Origin: Chthonomonas sp. UBA2362
Lineage (GTDB): Bacteria > Armatimonadota > Fimbriimonadia > Fimbriimonadales > Fimbriimonadaceae
Direction: 5' to 3'
Assembly: GCA_002344135.1 (NCBI GenBank)
Contig: DDTO01000006.1
Span: 432,021 to 496,020 of the forward strand
DNA length: 64,000 nt
Within the stretch, counting starts at the first letter, position 1. Each line of letters begins with the position of its first letter. Of the stretch, positions 8,856 to 18,108 are shown one piece after another. The notes beneath the pieces are model-generated. The model was not told the origin of the DNA. It did no database searches and was given only the letters and a program-made list of their open reading frames with translations. Made by a program: the position numbers and the translations under genes.

Positions 8856-9619
8856 TGCTCGACTGGCCCGCTTTGCTGCTGCTGTTCGGAGCGGGCGCGG
8901 TGGCCTCGGGAGTCAACGCGGTGGCGGGTGGCGGCTCCCTCATTTCCTTTCCAGCCCTCATCGGGCTCGGTATTCCCTTGAAGGCGGCGAATGCGACCAA
9001 CGCGGTCGCCCTGTGGCCCGGGTCTCTGGCGAGCGCGATCGGCTTCTGGAGCCAACTCAGGGCGGTCAGGCGCCACCTTCCACCCCTGCTGCTCGTTTCG
9101 GTGATCGGTTCGGTGCTGGGCGCCTTGCTTCTGGTGTTGACCCCGCCGAGCGCGTTCCGGGTCGCCGTGCCGCTGCTGATTCTCGTGGCCACGCTGCTCC
9201 TCGCCTTTCAGCCGCAAGTCCGACAGTGGGCGCAAGGTCCTCACGGGAAGGTCGGCCCGGCGCTGGGCTACACCCTTCAGCTGGCGGTAAGCGTTTATGG
9301 CGGCTACTTCGGAGCCGGGATGGGCATCATGATGCTCGCAGTGTTCGGTCTCATGATGGACGCCACCATTCATGAGCTTAATGCGATCAAGACCTGGCTC
9401 GCGGTAGTAATCAACGTCGCGGCCTCGGCGACGTTTCTCACCCACAAGGGCATGGTGCTCGCCGAGCCCGCCATTGCCCTGGGCCTCGGTTCCATCTTGG
9501 GCGGATACTTCGCCGCCCGGTGGTCCATGAGCGTCGAATCCGAGAAAATGCGCAAGGCGATCGTGGTCTTCGGGTTCGCCATGGTCGCCTGGTTCACGTG
9601 GCGGGTCTTGGTCGAATGA
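8852..9619 (+). CDS. TauE/SafE family membrane transporter
   Basis: 255 residues with about eight hydrophobic helices. The N-terminal repeat contains GAGAVASGVNAVAGGGSLISF, the hallmark of TauE/SafE (DUF81) permeases, and the C-terminal repeat has GGYFGAGMGIMMLAVFGL. Family members export sulfite, sulfoacetate and other organosulfur anions; the substrate here cannot be read. It may start at GTG 8852 or ATG 8855, overlapping the end of the peptidase gene. Confidence 0.88.
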   Translation: MMLDWPALLLLFGAGAVASGVNAVAGGGSLISFPALIGLGIPLKAANATNAVALWPGSLASAIGFWSQLRAVRRHLPPLLLVSVIGSVLGALLLVLTPPSAFRVAVPLLILVATLLLAFQPQVRQWAQGPHGKVGPALGYTLQLAVSVYGGYFGAGMGIMMLAVFGLMMDATIHELNAIKTWLAVVINVAASATFLTHKGMVLAEPAIALGLGSILGGYFAARWSMSVESEKMRKAIVVFGFAMVAWFTWRVLVE

Positions 9620-10395
9620 AGTGGGGGGTCGTGATCGCCGCAGGAGGTACCGTCGAACCTGAACTTCGCCAGGCAATCGGCAGCCACCGCAAGGCTCTCG
9701 CGCGGCTCGGCCCACGGACCAGTTTGGCTTGGACGCTCGATGCCGTCGCCGAAGCTGGCCTCGGGCCTTGCGTGACCGTCACAGGATCGGACGTCGCGGA
9801 TGAGATTGCCCACGGTGAGTTCGTGGCCGAAGGTCGTTCGGCCATCGACAATGCCCGCCTCGGCTTAGAGGCGCTGCCCAAGAGCGTCGAGGCAGTGCTG
9901 TTCATTCCTGCCGACACCCCTCTGATGGATGGCCCTATGCTGAGGGAGTTCGCGGAGGGGATCGATCGGCGAGTCGAGGTCGACAACTGGTGCGCCGCGG
10001 GACTCACTCCTGCGGGTCGATTTCGGGAAGCCTTTCCGGAAGCCACTTACAAGGCTCTGCGCCTTCGTGAAGGGCCCCACTTGAGCGGAGCCCTCTATGC
10101 CGCAAGCCCCATTGGACTTCGGACTGCGCTCGACCTAGCCGGCTCGATGCGACGGTCGCGCAAGAGCCAATTGGCGATGGCAAAGAAGCTCGGCATTCTG
10201 AACATGCTGCGCTACTTCAGCGGTCGCGTCTCGGTAGAGCGCGCCGAGGCCATCGTCGGTCGCCTGCTGGGGATCCAAACGATTATCGTGCCCGACTGCC
10301 ACCCCGCGACCTGCCTCGACTTCGATACCGTCGAAGACTGGCAGCACGTTCTGCGGGCCTTCGAGTCCCGGGACTCGGCAGGCGACTTCGGGTAA
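9616..10395 (+). CDS. Nucleotidyltransferase-like protein (MobA-like fold)
   Basis: 259 residues. The N-terminus MKWGVVIAAGGTVEPELRQAIG and the later VLFIPADTPLMDGPMLREF match the pattern of MobA/GT-A type NTP transferases (an AAGG loop and a metal-binding Asp motif). The AAGG loop lacks the usual G-x-S-x-R-M-G signature, so the substrate and even activity are uncertain. The C-terminus DCHPATCLDFDTVEDWQHV resembles the D-x-D-x-P-x-D end of MobA proteins. ATGA overlap with the upstream transporter implies translational coupling. Confidence 0.72.
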   Translation: MKWGVVIAAGGTVEPELRQAIGSHRKALARLGPRTSLAWTLDAVAEAGLGPCVTVTGSDVADEIAHGEFVAEGRSAIDNARLGLEALPKSVEAVLFIPADTPLMDGPMLREFAEGIDRRVEVDNWCAAGLTPAGRFREAFPEATYKALRLREGPHLSGALYAASPIGLRTALDLAGSMRRSRKSQLAMAKKLGILNMLRYFSGRVSVERAEAIVGRLLGIQTIIVPDCHPATCLDFDTVEDWQHVLRAFESRDSAGDFG

Positions 10396-10408
10396 GAAAG
10401 ACCGCCCC

Positions 10409-11707
10409 ATGTCGCGACCGCCCCATGTCCTAAAGATCGCGGAGTTTCGACGCCTCTGGGCGGGGCAGGCGATTTCGTTGCTCGGCGATGCGCTGTACTT
10501 CCTTATTTTTCTCTTCATGGTGGGCAAACTCACCGGCGATCCGCGTATGGTCGGCTACGTCGGAGCCGTGCAGGCGCTTCCGTTCTTGATCTTCAGTCCC
10601 TTCGCGGGGGTAGCCGCCGACAAGTTCGATCGCCGCCGGATCATGCTCTTCGCGGACCTCGCCAGTGTAGCGATTCTCTGCCTCATGGCGGGCTTCCTGG
10701 TCTATAGTCCCAAACCACCGTTGGAGGTCGTGTTCTTCTGCGCTTTCGCTTTGTCAGCGGTCAACGCCTACTTCCTTCCTGCCAAAGCCGCCTCGGTGCC
10801 GCGGCTCGTGCCGGAAGACCGGTTGATCGAGGCGAACTCGATCAGCGCAGCGACCGACAACTTGATGCCGATGATCGGGCTCGGGTTTTCGGGGAGCGTC
10901 TTGGGCGGCCTCTATACGGCCTATCCGGACCTCTTCTTCCTCGTGGCGGTGCTCTTCAATGCGCTGACCTTTCTCTGGTCGGCCGCATGCATCGCCCGCC
11001 TTCCCGCGATCGAACCTTCGGGCGAGCGCGCCAAAGGGACCCATGTTCTCGCCGATCTCAAGGAGGGCCTCGGCTTCATCGGCAAGCATCATGTGCTCAA
11101 GGTTGTCCTCGGCCTCAGCCTGATGATGAACCTTTTCATCTCGCCATTCATGGTCGTCCACATCGCTGCTAACGACGCTTGGTTCGGCGGTCAGTACGCG
11201 AGCCTGGCTTGGTTCGAGTTTGCATTCATGGCGGGAATGGTGCCGGCGAGCCTCGCTATCGGCCACTTTCGCATTCGTCACGCGGGACAGGGCTTCATCT
11301 GGGGGTCCGTCGTGATCGGCGCCCTCGTCGCTCTTCTCGGATTCGCCCGAACGTTCTGGCCTTACTTGGGACTGAACTTGATTGCGGGCCTCGTCCTGCC
11401 GTTTGCGATCATCCCGATCAACACCTATATGCAGTTGGTGGTCCCCGACGCTTTTCGCGGTCGCGTCAACTCGGCCAGCATGATGCTCTCGCAATGCGTC
11501 CGGCCGTTAGCGATCGGCGTCTCCGGCATCGTCCTGGCCTCGGTCGGCCTCGTCAACATGTTTCTCGTGATGGGGATCGGCATGGGGCTGGTCGCCCTCG
11601 CCGGGCTCCTCGACGGTCCCTTCCGACGGGCGATGATACCGAAACCGGCTCCTGTCAAGGAGCCTCCACCGCCGGAGGAGGCTCCTCTAGCATCGACCTC
11701 CGCTTAA
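10409..11707 (+). CDS. MFS transporter
   Basis: 432 residues with about 12 hydrophobic helices. The loop between helices 2 and 3 contains GVAADKFDRRRIMLFADL, the classic MFS G-x3-D-x2-R-R signature, and the start FRRLWAGQAISLLGDALY is typical of the MFS_3/EntS-like drug and siderophore exporters. The Pro/Glu-rich tail after the last helix is cytoplasmic. It closes the M42-TauE-nucleotidyltransferase run, 13 bases downstream of it. The stop overlaps that of the convergent BNR gene (TTAA). The substrate is unknown. Confidence 0.87.
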   Translation: MSRPPHVLKIAEFRRLWAGQAISLLGDALYFLIFLFMVGKLTGDPRMVGYVGAVQALPFLIFSPFAGVAADKFDRRRIMLFADLASVAILCLMAGFLVYSPKPPLEVVFFCAFALSAVNAYFLPAKAASVPRLVPEDRLIEANSISAATDNLMPMIGLGFSGSVLGGLYTAYPDLFFLVAVLFNALTFLWSAACIARLPAIEPSGERAKGTHVLADLKEGLGFIGKHHVLKVVLGLSLMMNLFISPFMVVHIAANDAWFGGQYASLAWFEFAFMAGMVPASLAIGHFRIRHAGQGFIWGSVVIGALVALLGFARTFWPYLGLNLIAGLVLPFAIIPINTYMQLVVPDAFRGRVNSASMMLSQCVRPLAIGVSGIVLASVGLVNMFLVMGIGMGLVALAGLLDGPFRRAMIPKPAPVKEPPPPEEAPLASTSA

Positions 11708-14604
11708 AAGCCCGTGAGTTTCCAAGGCTTCGACGCGCTCTTTCCGTCCACCGTGACTTCGATCGTATACTCGCCGGCGGCGAGGTAGCTCGGACGCTCC
11801 TCCTCGTAGGGGTCCTTCAGCTTGTCCGAAAGGGTCTTCGGATCCCACTTCCTGGGGTCGATCGTATTGCGTTTCGGTGGCGTGAGTTCGAGATCGAGCG
11901 TGAAGAAGTTGAATCCGGGAACCACGGCGACCGCCATTTCTTTCACGACTTTGCCCGACTTGTCCTTGATCGCGACCCGCCCTGCGCCCGCCGTGCGCGA
12001 CCAGAAGCGGCCCGACACGGCTGGCTTTCTGTCGGGGTCGGCGCTCCAGGGGCTGCGGCGTTCGAAGCCCCACCGACTGGAACGAACCATGTCGTCGATC
12101 GACCAGAGATAAACGTCGGCCTTGCGCACGTCGTCGTCGATGTCGTCGAACGGCTTGAGGTTCAGAACCCAGCACGATCGGCCATGAGTCGCGATGACGA
12201 GATCTCGGTCGCGGGCTTGGATAACCAGATCGTGCACGGCCTGCGTCGGCAAGTCGCCCATCAGCGCTTCCCACGTCTTCCCCGCATCGAAGGAGACATA
12301 GACGCCGAGGTCGGTCCCGACGTAGAGCCATTCTTTCTTGTCCGGATCCTCCCGGATCACGTTGATCGGCTCGTCCGGGAGGTTGCCTGTGACCGATTCC
12401 CAGTTTTCGCCGTAGTCCTTCGAGCGCCACAAGTAGGCCTTGAAGTCGTCTTCTCGGTAGCCGTTTTGGGCAACGTAGACGGTGCCGCGGTCGTGTTTCG
12501 AGGCGACCACGCGGCTCACCCACTTGTCGGGCATCGGTGTCGGAATCGCCTTCCAGGTAGCGCCATGGTCCCGCGTAACTTTGACTGTTCCGTCATCCGC
12601 ACCCACGTAAATGACGCCGAACTTGAAAGGACTCTCGCTGATGTCCTTCAGTGTCGAGAACGGCACGTCTCCGTTGGGCAAATTTTTGGTCAGGTCGCCG
12701 CTCAGATCCTCCCACGTACGCCCTTTGTCGAGCGAACGGCTCAGCTTCTGGCTTCCGATATAGACGATGTCGGGATGGTGCGGCGACACGATAATCGGGG
12801 CGATCCAGTTGTATCGGTTCCCACGCCCAGGCGGGTTCAGCCCCCAGCGCTCGTTCGATTTCTGGTCCCAAGCGTTGAAGGAGCCAAATTGACTCGACGA
12901 ATAGATGACGTTTCCATCCTCGCGAGGGTCGACGGCGATCGCGCTTCCGTCGCCACCATTGATGGACCGCCATAGGCTTAGGTCACTGCTCCCTGGCCGA
13001 TAAGAGCTGGGTCCCATCAGCGTGCCGTTGTCCTGCAGCCCCGTAATGATGTTGTAAGGCCGTTTATTGTCTACCGCGATGGTCGTCGATTGGCCTACCG
13101 GCAGATTGTTCAAGTGCCGCCATGTCCGACCGTCGTCCTCGCTGAGGTAGGGTCCACCGTCGTTGCCGTTCACCATCCGCTTGGGCTTTCGCGGGTCGAA
13201 CCAAAGGGCGTGATGGTCCACGTGATTGCCTGTTGCGAACGGAGAGAATGTTTTGCCTCCATCGCGGCTTCGATATGCTAAAAGCCCCAGCGCTACGACG
13301 TCGTTCGGGTTGATCGGGTTGACCGACAGCTTACCGAAGTAGTATCCGTAGTCGATCTCGAACCCGCCTCGGTGCGGTTTGTTCCAGGTTTTCCCCCCAT
13401 CCTCGCTTCGCCACAATTCGATGTAGACGCTGTCTTGGTTGAACACGTTGGGACTGCGCTGCTCCATCAGCTTGCGCACGTCGGCGAGCGTCTTCTTCTT
13501 TTCATTCACCTCGGTCTGCAGCGCGAGATGGTCGGTTCCTCGAGGGAGATAGGCGTCGGCGAACCGACTCAAGACCGAGGCCTCCAAGTTGCCGAACTCT
13601 TCTTCGGTCAGGCGCAGAAATCGGTAGGGAGTCAGAACCCCGCTGGGCTGCAGTTCGTCCTTGTAGATCGTGTCGGGATCTCCGCCCTGCCAGTCGACCA
13701 AGGCATAGACGATTCGAGGATCGGAGGGAGAGAAAGCGAGCCCCGTTCGTCCAGCAAACTCTCCGTGCGGAAGTCCCTTCACGAGGCTCCAGGTCTTGCC
13801 GCCGTCGTCGGTCCGATAGACTCCGCTTCCCAGGCCCGACTCCCTGAAGTTCCAAGGGCGACGATCGTTATCCCATGCCGCGGCAAGGATCGTTTCGGGA
13901 TTGCGAGGATGCATCGCCATATCGATCACGCCGGTCCGATCGTCGATCTTTAAGAGTTGACGCCAAGTCTTGCCACCATCTTCGGTCTTAAACACGCCGC
14001 GCTCCGGATTCGCGCTATAGAGGTGTCCCATCGCCCCCACATAGACCGTATCCGGCTTCTTAGGATGGATCAGTACCTTGCCGATATGGTGGCTTTCGTG
14101 CAACCCCATATTCGCCCAAGTCGCACCGGCATCCACCGATTTGAAGACGCCGGTCCCCGAATAGACGGTCCGCTGGCTGTTGCTCTCACCTGAGCCGATC
14201 CAGATTGTTGTCCCATCACCCGAAACCGCGACATCTCCTATCCCGAAAGAGCTCTCCCTATTGAATAAAGAGGTCCAAGTGATGCCGTCGTCTTCGGTAC
14301 GCCAAAGACCACCGGTAGCGTAGGCGATGAGCAGCTGATCGGGAGCGTTTGCGGGGGCCTCGATGTCGATCACGCGTCCGCCCTGGCGCTCGGGGCCGAC
14401 ATTGCGCCATCGAAGCTGGCTAAAGCGAGATTCTCCCAGAAGCCGTTGGTGCGCCTCCCACGATCTGAAGCGCTCCTCTGCCGGCGTCCCCCGGTACTGG
14501 CGGGAGTGGTACGTCTTTTGCTCTTCGAGTTTCGACGGCGGGGGCTTCAGCTGCGTCTGCGGCTGAGCGAGTAACAAAGAGAGCGCGATTGTGATCTCCA
14601 CCAT
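11704..14604 (-). CDS. Secreted BNR/Asp-box repeat beta-propeller protein
   Basis: 966 residues with an N-terminal signal (MVEITIALSLLLAQPQTQ). Many Asp-box turns (S/T-x-D-x-G-x-T-W) recur through the chain: TEDDGITW, SVDAGATW, TEDGGKTW, SEDGGKTW, TRDHGATW, SKDYGENW and SFDAGKTW. Such repeats build seven-bladed propellers found in sialidases, xyloglucanases and sortilin/VPS10-like proteins. The general annotation would be glycosyl hydrolase, BNR repeat; no sialidase Arg triad is evident, so binding or another hydrolytic role is equally possible. The C-terminal part after about residue 780 is not propeller-like. Last gene of the sufE-led operon. Confidence 0.8.
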   Translation of the reverse strand: MVEITIALSLLLAQPQTQLKPPPSKLEEQKTYHSRQYRGTPAEERFRSWEAHQRLLGESRFSQLRWRNVGPERQGGRVIDIEAPANAPDQLLIAYATGGLWRTEDDGITWTSLFNRESSFGIGDVAVSGDGTTIWIGSGESNSQRTVYSGTGVFKSVDAGATWANMGLHESHHIGKVLIHPKKPDTVYVGAMGHLYSANPERGVFKTEDGGKTWRQLLKIDDRTGVIDMAMHPRNPETILAAAWDNDRRPWNFRESGLGSGVYRTDDGGKTWSLVKGLPHGEFAGRTGLAFSPSDPRIVYALVDWQGGDPDTIYKDELQPSGVLTPYRFLRLTEEEFGNLEASVLSRFADAYLPRGTDHLALQTEVNEKKKTLADVRKLMEQRSPNVFNQDSVYIELWRSEDGGKTWNKPHRGGFEIDYGYYFGKLSVNPINPNDVVALGLLAYRSRDGGKTFSPFATGNHVDHHALWFDPRKPKRMVNGNDGGPYLSEDDGRTWRHLNNLPVGQSTTIAVDNKRPYNIITGLQDNGTLMGPSSYRPGSSDLSLWRSINGGDGSAIAVDPREDGNVIYSSSQFGSFNAWDQKSNERWGLNPPGRGNRYNWIAPIIVSPHHPDIVYIGSQKLSRSLDKGRTWEDLSGDLTKNLPNGDVPFSTLKDISESPFKFGVIYVGADDGTVKVTRDHGATWKAIPTPMPDKWVSRVVASKHDRGTVYVAQNGYREDDFKAYLWRSKDYGENWESVTGNLPDEPINVIREDPDKKEWLYVGTDLGVYVSFDAGKTWEALMGDLPTQAVHDLVIQARDRDLVIATHGRSCWVLNLKPFDDIDDDVRKADVYLWSIDDMVRSSRWGFERRSPWSADPDRKPAVSGRFWSRTAGAGRVAIKDKSGKVVKEMAVAVVPGFNFFTLDLELTPPKRNTIDPRKWDPKTLSDKLKDPYEEERPSYLAAGEYTIEVTVDGKSASKPWKLTGF

Positions 14605-14636
14605 GACTTCTTACGCATACCTCCAATCAGGGAGCC

Positions 14637-14987
14637 TCATCCCCGTTTCTTGCGGTCGCCGAGCGTTCTTCGCATTTTTGACAGGGCACCGATCGCGAAG
14701 AGCACCGTCGTGATGATCTCCAGCTTGTGAGCAGACGAACTCGCGATACCCCCAAGCGTCGTGGCAACGCCCTTGGCACGCCCCGTGACCTCTTTGGCGG
14801 ATTCCACCAACTCCTCTACCCTGTGTGATACCGACTCTACTCGAGCCGACAACGCCTGCACCTTCGACGATATCGATCGCAAGGTGGCGATCAAGGCGAT
14901 GATCGCCACTAGCATCGCTAGAAACACGAGGATGCCGAGCACGAAGAAGATACCGGAAACCCAGATCCATTCTGCGGGAAGTTCCAT
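14637..14987 (-). CDS. Small membrane protein, DUF948-like
   Basis: 116 residues. One N-terminal membrane helix (about residues 9-35, rich in Ile, Leu and Ala) is followed by a coiled-coil-like segment with heptads (RSISSKVQALSARVESVSHR) and a second hydrophobic stretch near IITTVLFAIGALS. This is the outline of DUF948 general-stress membrane proteins; the assignment is by pattern only. The start codon directly abuts the stop of the upstream gene (TAG-ATG), with GAGG 11 bases upstream, so the two are co-translated. Confidence 0.65.
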   Translation of the reverse strand: MELPAEWIWVSGIFFVLGILVFLAMLVAIIALIATLRSISSKVQALSARVESVSHRVEELVESAKEVTGRAKGVATTLGGIASSSAHKLEIITTVLFAIGALSKMRRTLGDRKKRG

Positions 14988-17642
14988 CTATTCGATTACC
15001 TCAACGGGAAGCGTAACTGTGCGACCGGCAGGCAAGGTGCGCGTAATCCGTGCCACCCCGTCCACCGCCTCGATCACTTCATCTCCGATCGCCATCCGAC
15101 GGCCCCACATCCCTCTCACACGAATCTCGGTGCGGACGTCTTTGTCGCTCGGGTTCTCGATAACGAATTCGGCCTTCTGTTTGTCTTGCCACAGCGACAC
15201 GTCGACAAACTTTCCGAAGCTGATTTCGAACTCTGCTCCGATCTGGCGCAGGACGATACGACGACCGACCCCATCCCACGGACGGATGATGTAACGATCC
15301 GGCTCGATCGAGAAATGGCAGCCGAAGGTGAAGACACCCAGGTTACGGTTGGGCAAGATATACGCGCCTGCCCCTCGAAGATAGTGGGCATAACCCAGGC
15401 CAGAAGCTCCAGTGTAGGGGTTATAACCGTAGTGCTTCGAGCTCAGGTCGGGGCAAAAGCACATACTCGCCGCTCCATCCGAACGAACGAGGGCCCAGGG
15501 CCCCATCATGCCCCCGAAAGCGAGTCGCATATAAGCATCGGGCAACGCGAGATAGTCGCGATCGAGGCTGGCAAAGAACATTAAGCTGTTGGGCGCAGTC
15601 GTATGGGCCAGGCACGCCTCTCCTCGATCGATAAGGGCTTTCAAAGGCGTCGAATCGGCGCCGTCCCAGCTGCGCTTATCGCTCCCATACCACCACCAAC
15701 TCGGTGCAAGCGATCGTGCGGCGAAGGCGCAGCGCATAGTTCGCTCGAGATGCTCGTCCACATCGAGGTAGAGCGCTGCATGATAGACCTCTTCGAATCC
15801 CGACGTATCGAGCACCGATTCTCCCGCATACGGGTAACGCTGCTTGACCATCTCGCGAGCCTTACCAAGGACTTGTTCTCGCAGATCGTTGTACGCATCG
15901 GCCAGACCCTCTCTTCGAAGATCGTCGAGAATATCGTAGATTCGGGCGTAGCCGAGTATGCCGACGGTGCGCACATAGTGCCGCCAGCCGAAGCGAAACA
16001 TCGCCATCGCGGTCTTGGCCGCATTCTCAAGATAGTCAGCGGGTTTGCGTCGAGTCTCGCCATAGGTCGCTGCGATTCGGTAGAGCGCGTGATAGAGGTT
16101 AAAGACGTCCGGGTAGGTCAGAGGCCGACCGCTGTACGTCCCCATCGATGCAGTGCTCGCCAGGACACTCGCCACCGACATATCGCCTGGATTCTGTATT
16201 TGCTTGAGCAGGAAGCCGTCGATGTAATCGTCGAGCGCCGCGATCTCGTCGCGTCGCGGATACAGAGCGTTCTTTTCGGCAAGGAAGAGCGCGTCGGCGA
16301 GCGAGCACTCCAGGCCGCTCGCCCCCTCGTACTCCTCCGAGTCGATTACCCTCTCGCCGGTGACGGTGTTTGCCAGGAGGATCGCCCGGTCCAGGCGGGC
16401 GATGTCCATCCCGCTCTCTTCATCCGCGTCCGTCTCCGGGCCGCGCTGAACCTGGTTCTCGAGGATCCACCTCGCCCGCTTCTGAATGAGGCTGTCGATG
16501 GGTTCTGTGAACATCAAGTGGGCATGGCTCAGGCGGCCCTCGGCATCCTCGAAGGACACGCGAAGCGGTCCCGGCTCGACCGGCTTGACGAAGCAGAATC
16601 CGCCCTCCTCATCGCTGTCGGTCTCGATCTGCGCTTCCCGACTGACGAAGAACCGCCTCACGGCCACTCCCGCCACCTCGACCCCGATTCCCACGTCGAT
16701 CGGCGCGACCGCGCTCGGCAACAGCCGAATGGCGGGACGACCCAGCATCGCGAGCGTTTGGTGCACTCCGTCCTGCTTGTCTCGGTCCGCCGGCACGAAC
16801 CGCATCTGGAACGACCGTGAATCGCCAGCCTCGAAGATGAGCGAAGTGTGTTCGTTCGCCCAGCCGCTCCATCCTTCGCGGTCGATCGTTGCCCGTGAGT
16901 AGACGTACACGACGGGGATTCCCTCCCATTGGTGGGGGGTGTTCAGCGAGGCAGGAATGTTGGCGAAGAGTTCCCAGCCGGTGCTATCCCCGGGGAAGAT
17001 GAGGAGCCCGGGCGGTTCGGCGGTCATGCGCTGGGCGAAGAGCCAGCTCGCCGCTCCGCCCACGAACTTGTGGACGTAGAGCCGATTCGTCCACAAGCGC
17101 TGAAGCTGCTCGTCGCTCCAGCCGAATCCGTCGTAAAAGCAGTTCAGGGCGAGCGGGAAGCCGAGCTCGCCGATCTCGATCGTCGTCCGACCCCTGTTGC
17201 GCAGTTCGAGGTCCCACACGATTTGCGGCAGCGGCCCTGCCACTTCGTAGAACCGCCCGATCGCCTGGATGTCCTCCAGAAACGGAAGGACGTACTCGAA
17301 GGCGACATGGTCGGTTTCGAAGGGCTCCTCGCCGTCGAGGTCGTACAAGGAAGTCGCACTCGAGTTCCTGCTTGAAACCCACGGGCCATGCGGGTCGGTC
17401 CGCGCGCTGACGAGAATCGTGCCGGGATACAAGTCCTCCGCCGTCTCCTCGCCGAAGTTCAGCGGTGGCAGCACGAACTGGAAGTCCTCGCCTTCATCGG
17501 GCAGGGCAGGATCGGAAGCCCAAAGCTGATAAATCCGTCCGCCAGGACCGAACTCCATCGAGATGAGGCTTCCGGTGAGCGTCTGGGCATCGGGGGCGAA
17601 CGGATCCATCGGGGAACCGAGGATACCGGTCCGGCCGGGCAT
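14988..17642 (-). CDS. Large DUF5695-like protein, probably carbohydrate-active
   Basis: 884 residues without an obvious signal peptide. The first 350 residues look like beta-sandwich (for example FGPGGRIYQLWASDP and PQIVWDLELRNRGRTTIEIG). The middle, about residues 430-750, is helical and Trp/Tyr-rich, as in (alpha/alpha) toroid glycosidases and lyases, with MFRFGWRHYVRTVGILGYAR and WWWYGSDKRSWDGAD. A final beta domain ends in PAGRTVTLPVEVIE. The layout recalls DUF5695 proteins seen beside polysaccharide-degrading genes. No catalytic residues could be assigned. AAGGGG lies just upstream of the ATG. It lies 13 bases after sufE. Confidence 0.65.
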   Translation of the reverse strand: MPGRTGILGSPMDPFAPDAQTLTGSLISMEFGPGGRIYQLWASDPALPDEGEDFQFVLPPLNFGEETAEDLYPGTILVSARTDPHGPWVSSRNSSATSLYDLDGEEPFETDHVAFEYVLPFLEDIQAIGRFYEVAGPLPQIVWDLELRNRGRTTIEIGELGFPLALNCFYDGFGWSDEQLQRLWTNRLYVHKFVGGAASWLFAQRMTAEPPGLLIFPGDSTGWELFANIPASLNTPHQWEGIPVVYVYSRATIDREGWSGWANEHTSLIFEAGDSRSFQMRFVPADRDKQDGVHQTLAMLGRPAIRLLPSAVAPIDVGIGVEVAGVAVRRFFVSREAQIETDSDEEGGFCFVKPVEPGPLRVSFEDAEGRLSHAHLMFTEPIDSLIQKRARWILENQVQRGPETDADEESGMDIARLDRAILLANTVTGERVIDSEEYEGASGLECSLADALFLAEKNALYPRRDEIAALDDYIDGFLLKQIQNPGDMSVASVLASTASMGTYSGRPLTYPDVFNLYHALYRIAATYGETRRKPADYLENAAKTAMAMFRFGWRHYVRTVGILGYARIYDILDDLRREGLADAYNDLREQVLGKAREMVKQRYPYAGESVLDTSGFEEVYHAALYLDVDEHLERTMRCAFAARSLAPSWWWYGSDKRSWDGADSTPLKALIDRGEACLAHTTAPNSLMFFASLDRDYLALPDAYMRLAFGGMMGPWALVRSDGAASMCFCPDLSSKHYGYNPYTGASGLGYAHYLRGAGAYILPNRNLGVFTFGCHFSIEPDRYIIRPWDGVGRRIVLRQIGAEFEISFGKFVDVSLWQDKQKAEFVIENPSDKDVRTEIRVRGMWGRRMAIGDEVIEAVDGVARITRTLPAGRTVTLPVEVIE

Positions 17643-17655
17643 CGTGCGCCCCTTC

Positions 17656-18081
17656 TCAGGGATGGGCCGCGGCGAGGGCCTTCAAATGACGGATCATGCC
17701 GATCAATCCAAGGCTCTTTCCCATGGAAAGCTCGTTCCCGAAGACTTGGTAGACCACGTCGTCGGGCAGCGCCGCGATCTCGCTGGACGTCGCACCGGTG
17801 AGGCCTTCCTTCAGCAATACCGCCAGAGCCTTGGCCGAGATTCCCTGCGGATTCTCCACTGCGAAATGAGGTTCGAGCGTCCCATCCGCACGCTTCGTGA
17901 CCCAGACGAATACCTCGGATTCGCAAGCCGGGACCCGGTGTCGCTCGTCGAAGGGTCGGCTTGCCACTTTCGAGTCCACGTCGACGAACCGCTCGCCCAA
18001 GCCGATCAGCATCTGGATGCGATCTGCCCGATCGGGAAACATTTCCAAGTCGTCGAGAAGAGCCTGCAGGCGTGTCGTCAT
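17656..18081 (-). CDS. sufE: SufE family Fe-S assembly protein
   Basis: 141 residues. SufE accepts sulfur from the cysteine desulfurase SufS and passes it to the Fe-S scaffold. The motif VPACESEVFVWV corresponds to the family's conserved acceptor-Cys motif (usually V-x-G-C-x-S-x-V-W), so Cys52 is the likely sulfur carrier. The C-terminal helix GLIGMIRHLKALA is also typical. No sufS, sufB, sufC or sufD is present nearby; instead it heads an operon with three proteins of unknown or carbohydrate-related role. It is divergent from speE with 27 bases between. Confidence 0.85.
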   Translation of the reverse strand: MTTRLQALLDDLEMFPDRADRIQMLIGLGERFVDVDSKVASRPFDERHRVPACESEVFVWVTKRADGTLEPHFAVENPQGISAKALAVLLKEGLTGATSSEIAALPDDVVYQVFGNELSMGKSLGLIGMIRHLKALAAAHP

Positions 18082-18108
18082 CGCCCGTTACTCGCCCGAC
18101 CCTTCACA

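Noticed and set aside
11179..12975. 598-residue plus-strand frame antisense to the BNR gene
   Set aside because: Antisense shadow; begins inside the MFS gene and has no conserved motif.
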